64,000 nucleotides of DNA, taken from the NCBI RefSeq assembly GCF_002211365.1, contig NZ_LOKZ01000005.1:62001-126000 (forward strand), read 5' to 3'. The stretch's first letter is position 1. The number at the start of each line of letters is the position of its first letter. Made by a program: the position numbers and the translations under genes. This DNA is from Rhizobium sp. R711 (lineage in GTDB: Bacteria; Pseudomonadota; Alphaproteobacteria; Rhizobiales; Rhizobiaceae). The notes beneath the pieces are model-generated. The model did not search any database, had not been told where the DNA came from, and worked only from the letters and a program-made list of their open reading frames with translations. Below are positions 1-8,525 of the stretch, one piece after another.

Positions 1-128
1 TTTTCCGTCTTCTTCTCGCGAGCCTCGGCTTCTGCCGTGATAATTGCTCTCGCTGTCGTATCGGTAGCAGCCGCCTTATCCCGCGGGGAGAGCTTTGCCG
101 TATCGAAGAGATCGTCTTTTGAAGTCAT
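1..128 (-). CDS. Hypothetical protein, 3' end outside the window
   Basis: An ATG at 128 opens a reading frame that stays open to the window edge, giving the first 42 residues (starting MTSKDDLFDTAKLS). The visible part is hydrophilic, rich in Asp, Ala, Lys and Glu, with no signal peptide or membrane segment, and runs into a charged, probably helical stretch (AEAEAREKKTE). A purine-rich GAGAGAG stretch lies just upstream of the ATG. It sits 39 bases downstream of the S21 gene on the same strand, so it is probably co-transcribed with it. I do not recognise the family; the function is unknown. Confidence 0.6.
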   Translation of the reverse strand, partial: MTSKDDLFDTAKLSPRDKAAATDTTARAIITAEAEAREKKTE

Positions 129-150
129 CTGCTCTCTCAATCTCGATGGA

Positions 151-168
151 AACTGCCCGATGGCAGTT
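151..168 (-). other. Hairpin at the rpsU stop codon
   Basis: A perfect 7-bp stem (AACTGCC/GGCAGTT) with a 4-base loop touches the S21 stop codon. Only a TTT follows on the minus strand, so it looks more like an intercistronic processing or attenuation hairpin than a full terminator. Confidence 0.35.
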
Positions 169-407
169 CAGCGGGCGGGACGAACCGCCTTCTTCGGGGC
201 CGGAAGGAGACCTTCACGCTGAAGCTTCTTGCGCGCAAGCTTGCGCTGGCGGCGAACGGCTTCGGCCTTTTCGCGGGCGCGCTTCTCGGACGGCTTTTCG
301 TAAGCGGTGCGCGCCTTGAACTCGCGGAAGAGACCTTCGCGCTGCATCTTCTTCTTCAGAACGCGGAGCGCCTGGTCGACATTGTTATCTCGAACGAGAA
401 CCTGCAA
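168..407 (-). CDS. rpsU: 30S ribosomal protein S21 (first copy)
   Basis: Small-subunit ribosomal protein S21, 79 residues, which in bacteria sits near the anti-Shine-Dalgarno end of 16S rRNA and helps initiation. The protein starts [20 protein letters not shown] and shows the family's basic helix [20 protein letters not shown]. It has a C-terminal extension ([13 protein letters not shown]) that the second copy at 1250 lacks. The start codon is TTG at 407, with a GGAAAG ribosome-binding site six bases upstream; no in-frame ATG fits the family's N terminus. The cspA terminator lies upstream, so its own promoter must lie in 408-512. Two S21 paralogues are common in Rhizobiales. Confidence 0.95.
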   Translation of the reverse strand: MQVLVRDNNVDQALRVLKKKMQREGLFREFKARTAYEKPSEKRAREKAEAVRRQRKLARKKLQREGLLPAPKKAVRPAR

Positions 408-512
408 ATTCTTTCCTTTCTTGAGGCGAACTCATTGCCATTTTGGTCAGCCTGGACTGTCGCCGACAGCGTATCCAGTCACTCGTGCCACCACTGTATT
501 GACCATCAAAAG

Positions 513-542
513 CACAAAAGGCCGGGGTTACGCCCGGCCTTT
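513..542 (-). terminator. Rho-independent terminator of the cold-shock gene
   Basis: Stem GGCCGGG/CCCGGCC (520-526 with 533-539) with a 6-base loop. It is followed on the minus strand by TTTTGTGCTTTT, and the other side carries TTT, so it may work both ways. It ends the cspA transcript and insulates the downstream rpsU. Confidence 0.85.
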
Positions 543-596
543 GCCACAAGGCACTTGGCTGCCAACACATCCGTCGTCAGCCGGGCCGAATGAGAA

Positions 597-806
597 TTAA
601 GCGGCGCGGAGATTGTCCGCGGCATTCTTGCCAGACTTCTTGTCGCGAACGAGATCGTACGTGACCTTCTGGCCATCGGACAAATTGCCCAAACCAGAAC
701 GCTCAACAGCCGAAATGTGAACGAATACGTCAGTGCTGCCGTCATCCGGCTGGATGAAGCCGAAGCCCTTGGTGCTGTTGAACCACTTAACGGTGCCTGA
801 ATTCAT
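597..806 (-). CDS. cspA: Cold-shock protein, CspA family
   Basis: Single-domain nucleic-acid chaperone of 69 residues, the usual CspA length. It carries RNP1 (KGFGFI, residues about 13-18) and RNP2 (VFVHI, about 27-31) of the OB fold that binds single-stranded RNA and DNA. The ATG at 806 follows a strong AAAGGAG site at 6-base spacing. An untranslated leader of roughly 120 bases separates it from the best promoter candidate, and long leaders are typical of temperature-regulated csp genes. It lies between two S21 genes, so the cluster is devoted to translation and RNA folding. Whether this copy is cold-induced or constitutive cannot be told from sequence. Confidence 0.95.
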   Translation of the reverse strand: MNSGTVKWFNSTKGFGFIQPDDGSTDVFVHISAVERSGLGNLSDGQKVTYDLVRDKKSGKNAADNLRAA

Positions 807-933
807 AACGATCTCCTTTCAATAGTCGTTATTGCCTTGCGTTTATTCACAAGGCCAAAGATCGATCTTGAGAGGAAATCTGACGGAGCTTCGAGCTCCT
901 TGACAAAGGTCACAACCAACGGTCGATGGGCTA

Positions 934-961
934 CATATAACGCGAAGTGAGCAATAGACAA
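934..961 (-). promoter_or_regulatory. Candidate promoter for cspA, with long 5' leader
   Basis: On the minus strand TTGTCT (956-961) and TATATG (934-939) are 16 bases apart, close to sigma-70 spacing. The predicted start leaves about 120 untranslated bases. The leader contains a perfect 14-bp palindrome (GGAGCTCGAAGCTCC region, about 890-905) able to fold. The rest of the 443-base gap between cspA and the second S21 gene shows no further gene. Confidence 0.4.
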
Positions 962-1249
962 GGCAAGGAAGCCGCTCATTGCGTTAGGTTGGCTGCCCCA
1001 ATGCCTCCCAGCAGCGTTCTTCAGGCGGCCAGCCAGACGGGAAAGAGGCCGTGTTCGCCCTTGAAAGACGATCAGATCGAGACAAGACACGGTTTTTTCC
1101 GGCTAGAACCGCGAGGACATATGGACTTCCCCCTGCCATTCTGCTATCCGCATCCTCAATCGCAAGGCTCTGGCCGCGCGAACCGTATATTTTTTGCCTC
1201 TGGCGCTTGCCGACGCAGGCATCAACCAAACCAAAGGAACGTGATTCTC

Positions 1250-1462
1250 GTGCAGGTACTTGTCCGCGATAACAATGTCGATCAGGCTCTCCGCGCTCTC
1301 AAAAAGAAGATGCAGCGCGAAGGTATTTTCCGCGAAATGAAGATGCGCGACTACTACGAAAAGCCGTCGCAGAAGCGCGCTCGCGAAAAGGCCGAAGCCG
1401 TTCGTCGTGTTCGCAAGCTGGCTCGCAAGCGGGCACAGCGCGAAGGTATCGTCGCACGCTAA
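1250..1462 (+). CDS. rpsU: 30S ribosomal protein S21 (second copy)
   Basis: A 70-residue S21 paralogue starting [20 protein letters not shown] and ending AQREGIVAR, without the C-terminal extension of the first copy. The start is taken as GTG at 1250: it matches the family's N terminus and sits 10-11 bases after AAAGGAA. A GTG at 1241 is almost on top of that site and would add four residues. It is transcribed away from cspA and followed by its own terminator, so it is a separate single-gene unit. Having a basic-tailed and a short S21 invites the idea of specialised initiation, but this is inference. Confidence 0.93.
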   Translation: MQVLVRDNNVDQALRALKKKMQREGIFREMKMRDYYEKPSQKRAREKAEAVRRVRKLARKRAQREGIVAR

Positions 1463-1501
1463 GCGTAGCTGTCGTTATTTCGACGTTTTCAGATGCATGT
1501 T

Positions 1502-1533
1502 GGCGGGGGCGATCTATTCGCCACCGCCTTTTT
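1502..1533 (+). terminator. Terminator of the second S21 gene
   Basis: Stem GGCGG..GCGA pairs with TCGC..CCGCC across a small internal loop and is followed by TTTTT (1529-1533). Confidence 0.7.
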
Positions 1534-1597
1534 AATTTGTTGCTGAAGCTTGCTCGTCCCTGAACGGAGCGGCTGCACTGGGGGAAAACGAGCCCGC

Positions 1598-2461
1598 ATG
1601 GCTGACATCACCAAGACCCGCTCTCTGCGTTCGCCGAAAATCGCTGTTCTGCCGGTTTTCGCTATCGTCACCGCGCTAGGCCTTGCTGGCTGCACGACAA
1701 GCAACACGACCGATGCCGTCATCCGCATCGACAAGGCGCAGGGTTCGCAGGAAAACATTGCCTCGCTGACCTCTGTGATCAACGCCAATCCGAAGGATCC
1801 GGAGGGCTACAACGTTCGCGGCTCCGCCTATGGCCGCGGCGGCGATTTCCGCCAGGCGTTGAACGACTTCAATACGGCGCTGCAGATCAACCCGCGCTTC
1901 TACCAGGCCTACGCCAATCGCGCGCTGGTCTACCGCAACATGGGCCAGCAGCAGCAGGCGATTCAGGACTACAGCACCGCGCTGCAGATCAACCCGAATT
2001 ACGACGTGGCGCTGATCGGCCGCGGCAACGTCTACCGCACCGCCGGCCAGGACGATGCGGCCTTCAACGATTTCAACAAGGCGATCCAGAACGGCACGAC
2101 CGATGGCCGCGCCTATCACAATCGCGGCCTGCTCTATCAGAAGCGCAATCAGCAGGATAAGGCGATCGACGACTTCTCGAAGGCGATCTCGCTCTCCCCG
2201 AACGCGCCGGAACCCTATAACGGTCGCGGCATCTCCTATATCGCGCTGAACGATGACGACAACGCATTTGCCGACTTCAATCACGCGATCGAACTCAACG
2301 GCAATGTCGCCGAATCCTGGGCCAACCAGGCTCTGGTGTATGAGCGCCGCGGCGAAAAGGACAAGGCAGCCCGCTCCTACCGTCACGCGATCGGACTCGA
2401 CCCGAAGTACCAGCCGGCGAAGGACGGCCTCGCCCGCGTTGGCGCATCGACCACCGGCTAA
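1598..2461 (+). CDS. TPR-repeat lipoprotein
   Basis: 287 residues. The N terminus is a lipoprotein signal: basic start (ITKTRSLRSPK), hydrophobic stretch and lipobox LAGC at about residues 25-28, so the mature protein is probably lipid-anchored facing the periplasm. The rest is a run of about six tetratricopeptide repeats (for example GDFRQALNDFNTALQINPRF and QDKAIDDFSKAISLSP), a protein-protein interaction scaffold resembling NlpI. The start is ATG at 1598 because it places the signal peptide correctly; a start 48 bases upstream would disrupt it. The next gene follows after 24 bases, so the two may share a transcript, but no joint function is evident. Confidence 0.85.
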   Translation: MADITKTRSLRSPKIAVLPVFAIVTALGLAGCTTSNTTDAVIRIDKAQGSQENIASLTSVINANPKDPEGYNVRGSAYGRGGDFRQALNDFNTALQINPRFYQAYANRALVYRNMGQQQQAIQDYSTALQINPNYDVALIGRGNVYRTAGQDDAAFNDFNKAIQNGTTDGRAYHNRGLLYQKRNQQDKAIDDFSKAISLSPNAPEPYNGRGISYIALNDDDNAFADFNHAIELNGNVAESWANQALVYERRGEKDKAARSYRHAIGLDPKYQPAKDGLARVGASTTG

Positions 2462-2485
2462 GACTTTACAGGCAGGAGACCGACG

Positions 2486-3550
2486 ATGGCAGCCAGACAG
2501 CATGTGGTCGTCGTCGGTTCCGGCATTGTCGGTGCCTCGATCGCCTGGCACCTGACACGTGACGGCGCCGCCGTCACCGTGATTGCCGAGGACATCGGCG
2601 GCGTCGCCACACCCACTTCTTTTGCCTGGATCAACGCGAGTTGGGGCAACCCGGAATTCTATTTTCACTTTCGCCGCCGCTCTATCGCCGAATGGAAGCG
2701 CTTGGCCCGCGAGCTCCCAGGCTTGCCGCTCTCCTGGTGTGGCGGCATCTGCTGGGATCTGCCGCCCGATCGGCTAGAGGCGTTTGCCGTCGAGCATGCG
2801 TCGTGGGGTTATGGCATCGAACGGCTGGATCGCGCCGCGATTGCCGCGCGGGAGCCTTACCTGAAACAGCTGCCCGAATCTGCGCTCCTGGTCGCGGAAG
2901 AAGGTGCCGTCGAGCCGGCGGCGGCGGCGCGGCTGCTGCTTGCTGACGCCGAGGCCAGAGGAGCGAAGTTCGTCAACGCTGCCGTCGATGGATTTATTCG
3001 CAGCGGCGAGCGGATTTCCGGGGTGGTGTCATCGGCCGGTATTGTCGGCGCCGATCATGTTGTCCTGGCGACTGGCGCCGGCAGTGTTCCCCTCGCCGCC
3101 TCCGTCGGCGTCACACTTCCCCTGGAGGCGCCTCCCGGGCTGATCGTCCACTCCCGTCCATTCGAGAAGCGGCTGAACGGCCTTGTGATGGCGACCGACC
3201 TGCATATGCGCCAGACGACTGATGGCCGCATCATTGCCGGCTCCGATTTCGGCGGCACCGATCCCGGCGCCGACCAGCACGCGACCGCCGCGGCACTCTT
3301 TGCGAAGGTGAAGGAGAGCCTGACGGATGGGAGCCGGTTAAGCATGGATTTCTTCACTGTCGGCTACCGTCCGACGCCCAAGGACGGCTTTCCTGTTATC
3401 GGCGGCTGTGGCCAGGACGGCCTCTATATAGCCGTGATGCACTCTGGCATAACGCTGGCGCCGCTCGTCGGTCTACTCGCGTCTAACGAGATTCTCACCG
3501 GCGATGCAGACTCCTCTTTGGCCGCCTTCCGCCTCGCCAGATTCGGTTGA
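2486..3550 (+). CDS. FAD-dependent oxidoreductase (DAO family)
   Basis: 354 residues. The N-terminal VVVVGSGIVGASIAWHL is the Rossmann dinucleotide-binding motif of flavoproteins of the D-amino-acid oxidase/glycine oxidase family. The C-terminal block TVGYRPTPKDGFPVIG followed by GLYIAVMHSGITLAPLVG is the family's second FAD-contacting region. The family removes hydrogen from amino or N-methyl groups with oxygen or a quinone as acceptor; the substrate cannot be read from sequence. It starts at ATG 2486, preceded by GGCAGGAG. It lies just behind the TPR lipoprotein gene. A 222-base gap without a gene follows. Confidence 0.85.
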   Translation: MAARQHVVVVGSGIVGASIAWHLTRDGAAVTVIAEDIGGVATPTSFAWINASWGNPEFYFHFRRRSIAEWKRLARELPGLPLSWCGGICWDLPPDRLEAFAVEHASWGYGIERLDRAAIAAREPYLKQLPESALLVAEEGAVEPAAAARLLLADAEARGAKFVNAAVDGFIRSGERISGVVSSAGIVGADHVVLATGAGSVPLAASVGVTLPLEAPPGLIVHSRPFEKRLNGLVMATDLHMRQTTDGRIIAGSDFGGTDPGADQHATAAALFAKVKESLTDGSRLSMDFFTVGYRPTPKDGFPVIGGCGQDGLYIAVMHSGITLAPLVGLLASNEILTGDADSSLAAFRLARFG

Positions 3551-3772
3551 GATGACAGCCTGACAAAAATTTGCGTATTGCCGGGCGACATGTTTTAGTG
3601 TGTTGCAAGCAGCAGCACCTATCCCTAACATGTAGTGGTTTCGATAGCAGGCTATCGGAAGGTTTGGGGGCGCGTTGAGGGCAATTGCGGTGGTCCAGTA
3701 TTTTGCTTTCATGCCTGTAAACGGCGGGCGTGCCGATGGTTTCGGCTGCATAACTCAGCGAAGTATAGGCTC

Positions 3773-5431
3773 ATGAAAAGCCGCTTCCGCTTCTTTCCGA
3801 AGGCATCGATCGGGACCTACCTGATCGCGATGGCAGTTGCGACGGCCTTGCCGATTTTCGCCCTCGTGGCACTTCTGCTGGCACAGCTGGAGGACAACCA
3901 GCGCTCGATTCTGAGGCGTGAAACGGCCCAGGATGCCACTGCTCTCGCCCGCTCCATCGATCGCCAGCTGCAGGATATGGCTACAACTTTAAGGTTGCTC
4001 TCGACCTCACCGGAATTGGAGAGCAACGACTTCGCTTCCTTCTACGCGCGCACCGAGACGGCCCTGAGAGCAAACACGCTCTATGTGATCGCGGTAGACG
4101 AGCGCGGCCAGCAGCTCCTGAACACCCGGCGGGATTATGGCGAGCCTCTGGGTATCGCTGGGAACCTTGCGGCCATCGACGCAGCCGTCAAGTCAGGACG
4201 AATCGAAGCCTCGGACGTCTTCATGGGAAAGACGAGCGGTGAGTTCGTCTATAACGTCACCATGCCACTGCAGGTGGGCAAGGTCAGGGCGCTGATCATT
4301 ACCCAGAACGCCAGGGATCTGGCACGACTTGTCACCACGGAAGGTCTGCCGAGTGGCTGGTCCGCAGCAGTCATCGATCAGAACGGCCACGTGGTTGCTT
4401 CGGCCGGGGCGACAAGCATCGGCTATGGCGAACCCTTCGACACCCGCATTCTGCCCTCGCTGTTTGAATCCAGCGGCGTATACGAGAACAAGCAGATACT
4501 GCCGAAGGCGATGCTGGGTTACGCGCAGATTCCCGGCTGGTCGTGGAAAGCCGTGATATGGGGACCGGTCGCTACGGCGCAATCTTCTATCCTGACGACA
4601 TGGCGCTTTCTCGCCATCGGCGGTGTCGCGCTGATGCTTCTCGCGGTTCTCGCGGCCTATGTTGTCGCGCGCCAGGTCCGCCTGACGATCCGCTCGATCG
4701 CCGACATGGCCAATCGCATGGGCGAGGGTCATATCGTTGCGCCGGTCGAGACCAGCGTCATCGAAGCCAACCAGGTCGCGGTTGCACTCTCCAATGCCTC
4801 CTTCGACCGAAGCCAGACCGAAGACCGCCTGCACTTCGTCATGAACGAACTTGTTCACCGCACCAAGAACCTGCTGGCCCTGGTGCAGGCCATGATGCGA
4901 CAGGTCGCCAAGGGCGCCGAAAGCGTGCCCGCCTACCAGGCGGCCGTTGCCGATCGCCTCGACGGCCTCTCGCGCTCGATCGACCTCCTTACCAGCGAAC
5001 AATGGGCAGGCGCATCGCTGCGCCGCGTCATTGATATTCACTTCCAGAGCTTTCCGCAGGCGACGGAACAGGCCGAGATATCGGGCAAGGACTTCATCCT
5101 AAAACCCGACGTGGTGCAGAACCTCGGCCTCGTCCTGCATGAACTAGCGACCAATTCGGTGAAATATGGTGCCCTTTCCTTGCCGCAGGGTCGTGTTCTG
5201 CTGAGCTGGCGGAATGTTCAGCACGAGGAACGCAACGAACCCTACATTCGCTTCACGTGGGAAGAACGCGACGGCCCATCCACTCAGGCTCCGGAGGGCT
5301 CGGGCTTCGGCACGACGATCATCAAGAACCACGCCGCCGCAGCCTTTGGCGGTAGCGTTGAAATCGACTTCCGACCGGAAGGTTTCTACTGGGCGTTGAC
5401 GGCCCCTCGCCGCACCCTCGAGCGCACATAG
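3773..5431 (+). CDS. HWE-family sensor histidine kinase
   Basis: 552 residues. One membrane helix (about 14-37), a periplasmic sensor domain (about 40-275, probably dCache/PAS-like), a second helix (about 278-302), a HAMP-like linker, then a kinase core. The phosphoacceptor block is ELVHRTKNLLALVQ. The ATP-binding half has LHELATNSVKYGA and TWEERDGP, the His and the Trp-x-Glu that define the HWE class, plus GFGTTIIKNHAAAAFGG. HWE kinases commonly feed PhyR-type general-stress or light-signalling regulators. The start ATG at 3773 is chosen because it begins right before the first membrane helix. No response regulator is adjacent, so it is an orphan kinase here. It directly precedes a sigma-EcfG-like promoter. 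Confidence 0.9.
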   Translation: MKSRFRFFPKASIGTYLIAMAVATALPIFALVALLLAQLEDNQRSILRRETAQDATALARSIDRQLQDMATTLRLLSTSPELESNDFASFYARTETALRANTLYVIAVDERGQQLLNTRRDYGEPLGIAGNLAAIDAAVKSGRIEASDVFMGKTSGEFVYNVTMPLQVGKVRALIITQNARDLARLVTTEGLPSGWSAAVIDQNGHVVASAGATSIGYGEPFDTRILPSLFESSGVYENKQILPKAMLGYAQIPGWSWKAVIWGPVATAQSSILTTWRFLAIGGVALMLLAVLAAYVVARQVRLTIRSIADMANRMGEGHIVAPVETSVIEANQVAVALSNASFDRSQTEDRLHFVMNELVHRTKNLLALVQAMMRQVAKGAESVPAYQAAVADRLDGLSRSIDLLTSEQWAGASLRRVIDIHFQSFPQATEQAEISGKDFILKPDVVQNLGLVLHELATNSVKYGALSLPQGRVLLSWRNVQHEERNEPYIRFTWEERDGPSTQAPEGSGFGTTIIKNHAAAAFGGSVEIDFRPEGFYWALTAPRRTLERT

Positions 5432-5432
5432 G

Positions 5433-5458
5433 GGAACAAATCACGCTGAACCTTCGTT
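5433..5458 (+). promoter_or_regulatory. Candidate sigma-EcfG (general stress) promoter
   Basis: GGAAC (5433-5437), 17 bases, then CGTT (5455-5458): an exact match to the alphaproteobacterial EcfG/RpoE2 consensus GGAAC-N16-17-CGTT. It sits between the HWE kinase stop and the DUF992 gene, whose ATG is 29 bases further on. A scan by eye of the window's other intergenic regions found no second full match. Confidence 0.65.
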
Positions 5459-5487
5459 TCCGACAGGCTACTCGAAAGGAGAAGACC

Positions 5488-5970
5488 ATGTTCAGGGAAA
5501 CGATGATTGCCGCGGCGGCTGCCGCAGTCGCCGCCATCGCAAACCCGGCAAGTGCCGCAAACTACATCACACTCGGTCAGCTCGTCTGCGGATCGCAGGG
5601 CGGGCAAGGACTGATTGTTACCTCGCAGAAGAACCTGCTTTGCACCTATACGCCGGCCGAAGGTGGCCCGAAGGTCGTCTATGCCGGAACGATCCAGAAA
5701 TTCGGATTGGATGTCGGCCAGACCGGCAAAACTGTGATGATCTGGCAGGTCCTTGCCAAGACTGGAACCAACATTGCTGAATATGCGTTGGCCGGTGAGT
5801 ACTACGGCATAGGTGCCGATGCGAGCTTTGGCGCTGGTGCTGGTGCCAAGGTCATTGCCGGTGGCACGAACCAATCCTTCATGCTCCAGCCACTGAACGT
5901 CCAGGCTCAGGAAGGCTTGAACCTCGCGGTCGGCGTGGAGAAACTGACGCTGGCGCCGGCAGCCACCTGA
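5488..5970 (+). CDS. DUF992 family secreted protein
   Basis: 160 residues with a clear Sec signal peptide (MFRETMIAAAAAAVAAIANPASA, cleavage after about residue 23). The mature part has the DUF992 pattern: Gly-rich beta segments, two cysteines (LVCGSQGG and LLCTYTP) likely to form a disulfide, and WQVLAKTG. DUF992 proteins are periplasmic or secreted alphaproteobacterial proteins without assigned function. AAAGGAG precedes the ATG at good spacing. The exact EcfG-type promoter upstream suggests expression in the general stress response. A strong bidirectional terminator follows. Confidence 0.85.
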   Translation: MFRETMIAAAAAAVAAIANPASAANYITLGQLVCGSQGGQGLIVTSQKNLLCTYTPAEGGPKVVYAGTIQKFGLDVGQTGKTVMIWQVLAKTGTNIAEYALAGEYYGIGADASFGAGAGAKVIAGGTNQSFMLQPLNVQAQEGLNLAVGVEKLTLAPAAT

Positions 5971-5989
5971 TCACAGGTCGCGCCGACGA

Positions 5990-6012
5990 GGAGAGAGGCC
6001 CTGCCTCTCTCC
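5990..6012. terminator. Bidirectional terminator hairpin
   Basis: Perfect 10-bp stem GGAGAGAGGC/GCCTCTCTCC with a 3-base loop, between the convergent DUF992 and LysE genes. Only a short T run follows on the plus strand. Confidence 0.65.
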
Positions 6013-6019
6013 TTGCAAG

Positions 6020-6643
6020 TCAGGTGGAGCGGTGCGTCAGCGCCAAAGCGCCACCGAACAGCATCATCATCGAACCACTGATACGATTGACCAGGCGAAC
6101 CGCCCAAGCATTACGCATGACGCCGCGCAGTCGTGAACCGACAAAGGCATAGACGGCGATCGCCCCAACTTCCAAGATCAGAAAGATTGCTCCAAGCGTG
6201 AAGAAACTCTGCCAATAGGCCTTGGGTTCAACGAACTGTGGCAAGAATGCCGTAAAAATCAGGATCGCCTTGGGATTGCTCGAGGCGACAAGGAACTCCT
6301 GCCGCAAATACGCCCTCAACGTTGAAGGGTGATGAGCAGTCGCCGGATCCGATACATCAACCTTCGCGCGGATCAGCTTGAAACCAATCCAGAGGAGATA
6401 GGCAACACCCAGCCATTTCACGATCGAGAAGGCTACTCCTGACGCCATCAACAGGGCGCCGAGACCAAAGGCCGTAATGGCGATCATGATGGCAAAGGCG
6501 ACAATGCGACCGGCGGAGGCTACAATCGCCACACCCATTCCGGCTCGCGCGCCGATCGTCACCGAGAGCAAGTTGTTCGGACCAAACGCCATGTTCAGCG
6601 CAAAACAGGCGGGAACGAAGAGGAGCAGCGTTTCGAGGGACAT
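6020..6643 (-). CDS. LysE/RhtB-family amino-acid exporter
   Basis: 207 residues from the ATG at 6643 (an ATG five codons earlier is possible). Six predicted membrane helices and the family's early motif FGPNNLLSVTIGARAGMG (about residues 19-37) mark a LysE/RhtB translocator, an inner-membrane, proton-driven exporter of amino acids or derivatives. The segment LVASSNPKAILIFTAFLPQFV (middle of the protein) is also characteristic. The substrate is not predictable. It converges on the DUF992 gene and has its own short promoter region before the pntB terminator. Confidence 0.85.
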   Translation of the reverse strand: MSLETLLLFVPACFALNMAFGPNNLLSVTIGARAGMGVAIVASAGRIVAFAIMIAITAFGLGALLMASGVAFSIVKWLGVAYLLWIGFKLIRAKVDVSDPATAHHPSTLRAYLRQEFLVASSNPKAILIFTAFLPQFVEPKAYWQSFFTLGAIFLILEVGAIAVYAFVGSRLRGVMRNAWAVRLVNRISGSMMMLFGGALALTHRST

Positions 6644-6656
6644 GACATCACCGTGC

Positions 6657-6687
6657 AAAACAAAGGGCGCGGGCCAAGCCCGCGCCC
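6657..6687 (-). terminator. Terminator of the pnt operon
   Basis: Perfect 10-bp stem GGGCGCGGGC/GCCCGCGCCC with a 3-base loop, followed on the minus strand by TTTGTTTT. It ends the pntAA-pntAB-pntB transcript. Confidence 0.85.
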
Positions 6688-6724
6688 TTACAGTTTAATC
6701 GAGATCAAGCCGCGTGGCGACGCC

Positions 6725-8119
6725 TCAGTGACCGATCGCCTTGTTGATTTCCTCGGTCACCTTCTTGGCATCCCCGAGCAGCATCATCGTGCCATCCTTG
6801 TAGAACAGCGTATTGTCGATGCCGGCATAGCCGGAACCGAGCGAGCGCTTGACGAACAGGCAGGTTTTGGCCTTGTCGACATCGAGGATCGGCATGCCGT
6901 AGATCGGCGAGGTCTTGTCGTCACGCGCCGCCGGGTTGGTGACGTCGTTGGCGCCGATGACATAGGCAACATCCGCCTGGGCGAATTCCGAGTTGATGTC
7001 CTCAAGCTCGAAGACCTCGTCGTACGGCACATTCGCCTCGGCCAGCAGCACGTTCATATGACCGGGCATACGGCCAGCGACCGGGTGGATCGCGTATTTC
7101 ACCTCGACGCCGTTCTTTTTCAGATTGTCTGCCATTTCGCGGAGCGCATGCTGTGCCTGCGCCACCGCCATGCCGTAGCCGGGCACGATGATGACCTTGG
7201 AGGCGTTCGCCATCAGATAGGCGGCATCTTCTGCCGAGCCGAGCTTGACCGTCTTGTCGGAATTGTCCGTGCCGCCCGCAGCCGTCTCACCGCCGAAGCC
7301 GCCGAGAATGACCGAGATAAACGAGCGGTTCATGCCCTTGCACATGATGTAGGACAGGATCGCACCGGATGAACCAACCAGCGCGCCGGTGATGATCAGC
7401 GCCAGGTTGCCGAGCGTGAAGCCGATACCGGCGGCCGCCCAGCCCGAATAGGAGTTCAGCATCGACACGACGACAGGCATGTCGGCCCCGCCGATCGGCA
7501 CGATCAAGAGCACGCCGAGCGCCAGCGACAGGGCGACGACCGCCCAGAAGTCGAAATGGCTTTCCGTTGCAGCCAGCCCGATGATGAAGAGCACGATCAG
7601 CGCCAGGAGGGCGATGTTGATCAGGTGCCGGAACGGCAGCATGATCGGCTTGCCGGACATGCGCCCGTCGAGCTTCAGGAAGGCGATGATCGAGCCGGTA
7701 AAGGTCAGCGCGCCGATGGCAACGCCGAGCGCCATTTCGATACGCGCCTCGGTGTGGATCTCACCGATATTGCCGATGCCGAAGGAAGACGGCGTATAGA
7801 GCGCCGAGGCTGCCACCAGCACGGCCGCGAGGCCGACCAGCGAGTGGAACCCGGCAACCAGCTGCGGCATCGAGGTCATCGGGATCACGCGGGCGACATA
7901 GGCGCCCGCCCCGCCGCCGATGGCAAGCCCGAGGATGATCAGCACAAGGCCGCCGAAGGATGGCGTTGCCAGGGTCAGCGTGGTGAGAATGGCGATCCCC
8001 ATGCCGACCATGCCGTAAAGGTTGCCCTTGCGGCTGCTGGCCGGATGGGAAAGCCCGCGCAATGCCAGGATGAAGAGGACGCCGGAAACAAGATAGAGGA
8101 AGGCTGCGATACTGGTCAT
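6725..8119 (-). CDS. pntB: NAD(P) transhydrogenase, beta subunit
   Basis: 464 residues. PntB couples hydride transfer from NADH to NADP+ with inward proton flow and supplies NADPH. The N-terminal half has many membrane helices. The C-terminal domain III binds NADP(H): VIIVPGYGMAVAQAQHALREM is the family's Gly-rich loop, followed by IHPVAGRMPGHMNVLLAEA and YVIGANDVTNPAA. The start ATG at 8119 gives the normal N terminus MTSIAAFLYLVSGVLFILAL. It lies 7 bases after pntAB, last in the operon. Confidence 0.97.
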   Translation of the reverse strand: MTSIAAFLYLVSGVLFILALRGLSHPASSRKGNLYGMVGMGIAILTTLTLATPSFGGLVLIILGLAIGGGAGAYVARVIPMTSMPQLVAGFHSLVGLAAVLVAASALYTPSSFGIGNIGEIHTEARIEMALGVAIGALTFTGSIIAFLKLDGRMSGKPIMLPFRHLINIALLALIVLFIIGLAATESHFDFWAVVALSLALGVLLIVPIGGADMPVVVSMLNSYSGWAAAGIGFTLGNLALIITGALVGSSGAILSYIMCKGMNRSFISVILGGFGGETAAGGTDNSDKTVKLGSAEDAAYLMANASKVIIVPGYGMAVAQAQHALREMADNLKKNGVEVKYAIHPVAGRMPGHMNVLLAEANVPYDEVFELEDINSEFAQADVAYVIGANDVTNPAARDDKTSPIYGMPILDVDKAKTCLFVKRSLGSGYAGIDNTLFYKDGTMMLLGDAKKVTEEINKAIGH

Positions 8120-8126
8120 GCGGTCC

Positions 8127-8525
8127 TCACTTGTCCTTCTTCTTGTACATCGCCAGCATGCGCTGGGTGACAAGGAAGCCGCCGAAGATGTTCACTGAGA
8201 CGAGGACCAGGGCGATGAAGCCGAAGCCGGTCGCAAGACCACTCGTCGAAATGCCGACGGCCAGAAGCGCGCCGACGACGATAACCGAAGAGATCGCGTT
8301 GGTGACCGCCATCAGCGGCGTGTGCAAGGCCGGCGTCACCGACCAGACGACGTAGTATCCCACGAAGATCGCCAGCACGAAGATCGCGAACTGGAACACG
8401 AAGGGATCGATCGCGCCGCCGGTTGCGGCGCTGGCCGCCTCCGGCGCATGGGCGGCAGCGGCCGCCACGGCATTCATGGCCTGGTTCAGCTGATCCAGCG
8501 CCTTGTCCATTGCTTCACTGGCCAT
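8127..8525 (-). CDS. pntAB: NAD(P) transhydrogenase, alpha subunit part 2 (membrane)
   Basis: 132 residues, the membrane piece of a split alpha subunit. An Ala-rich N-terminal linker (about 1-45) precedes three to four membrane helices, with [22 protein letters not shown] and the end motif [18 protein letters not shown] typical of PntA domain II. Splitting PntA into two genes is usual in alphaproteobacteria. Its ATG overlaps the pntAA stop by one base (TGATG), indicating translational coupling. Confidence 0.96.
   Translation of the reverse strand: MASEAMDKALDQLNQAMNAVAAAAAHAPEAASAATGGAIDPFVFQFAIFVLAIFVGYYVVWSVTPALHTPLMAVTNAISSVIVVGALLAVGISTSGLATGFGFIALVLVSVNIFGGFLVTQRMLAMYKKKDK

Noticed and set aside
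3635..3772. Upstream extension of the HWE kinase by 46 codons
   Set aside because: The extra N terminus (Cys/Arg-rich, no family match) would bury the membrane anchor; ATG 3773 starts right before the first helix.
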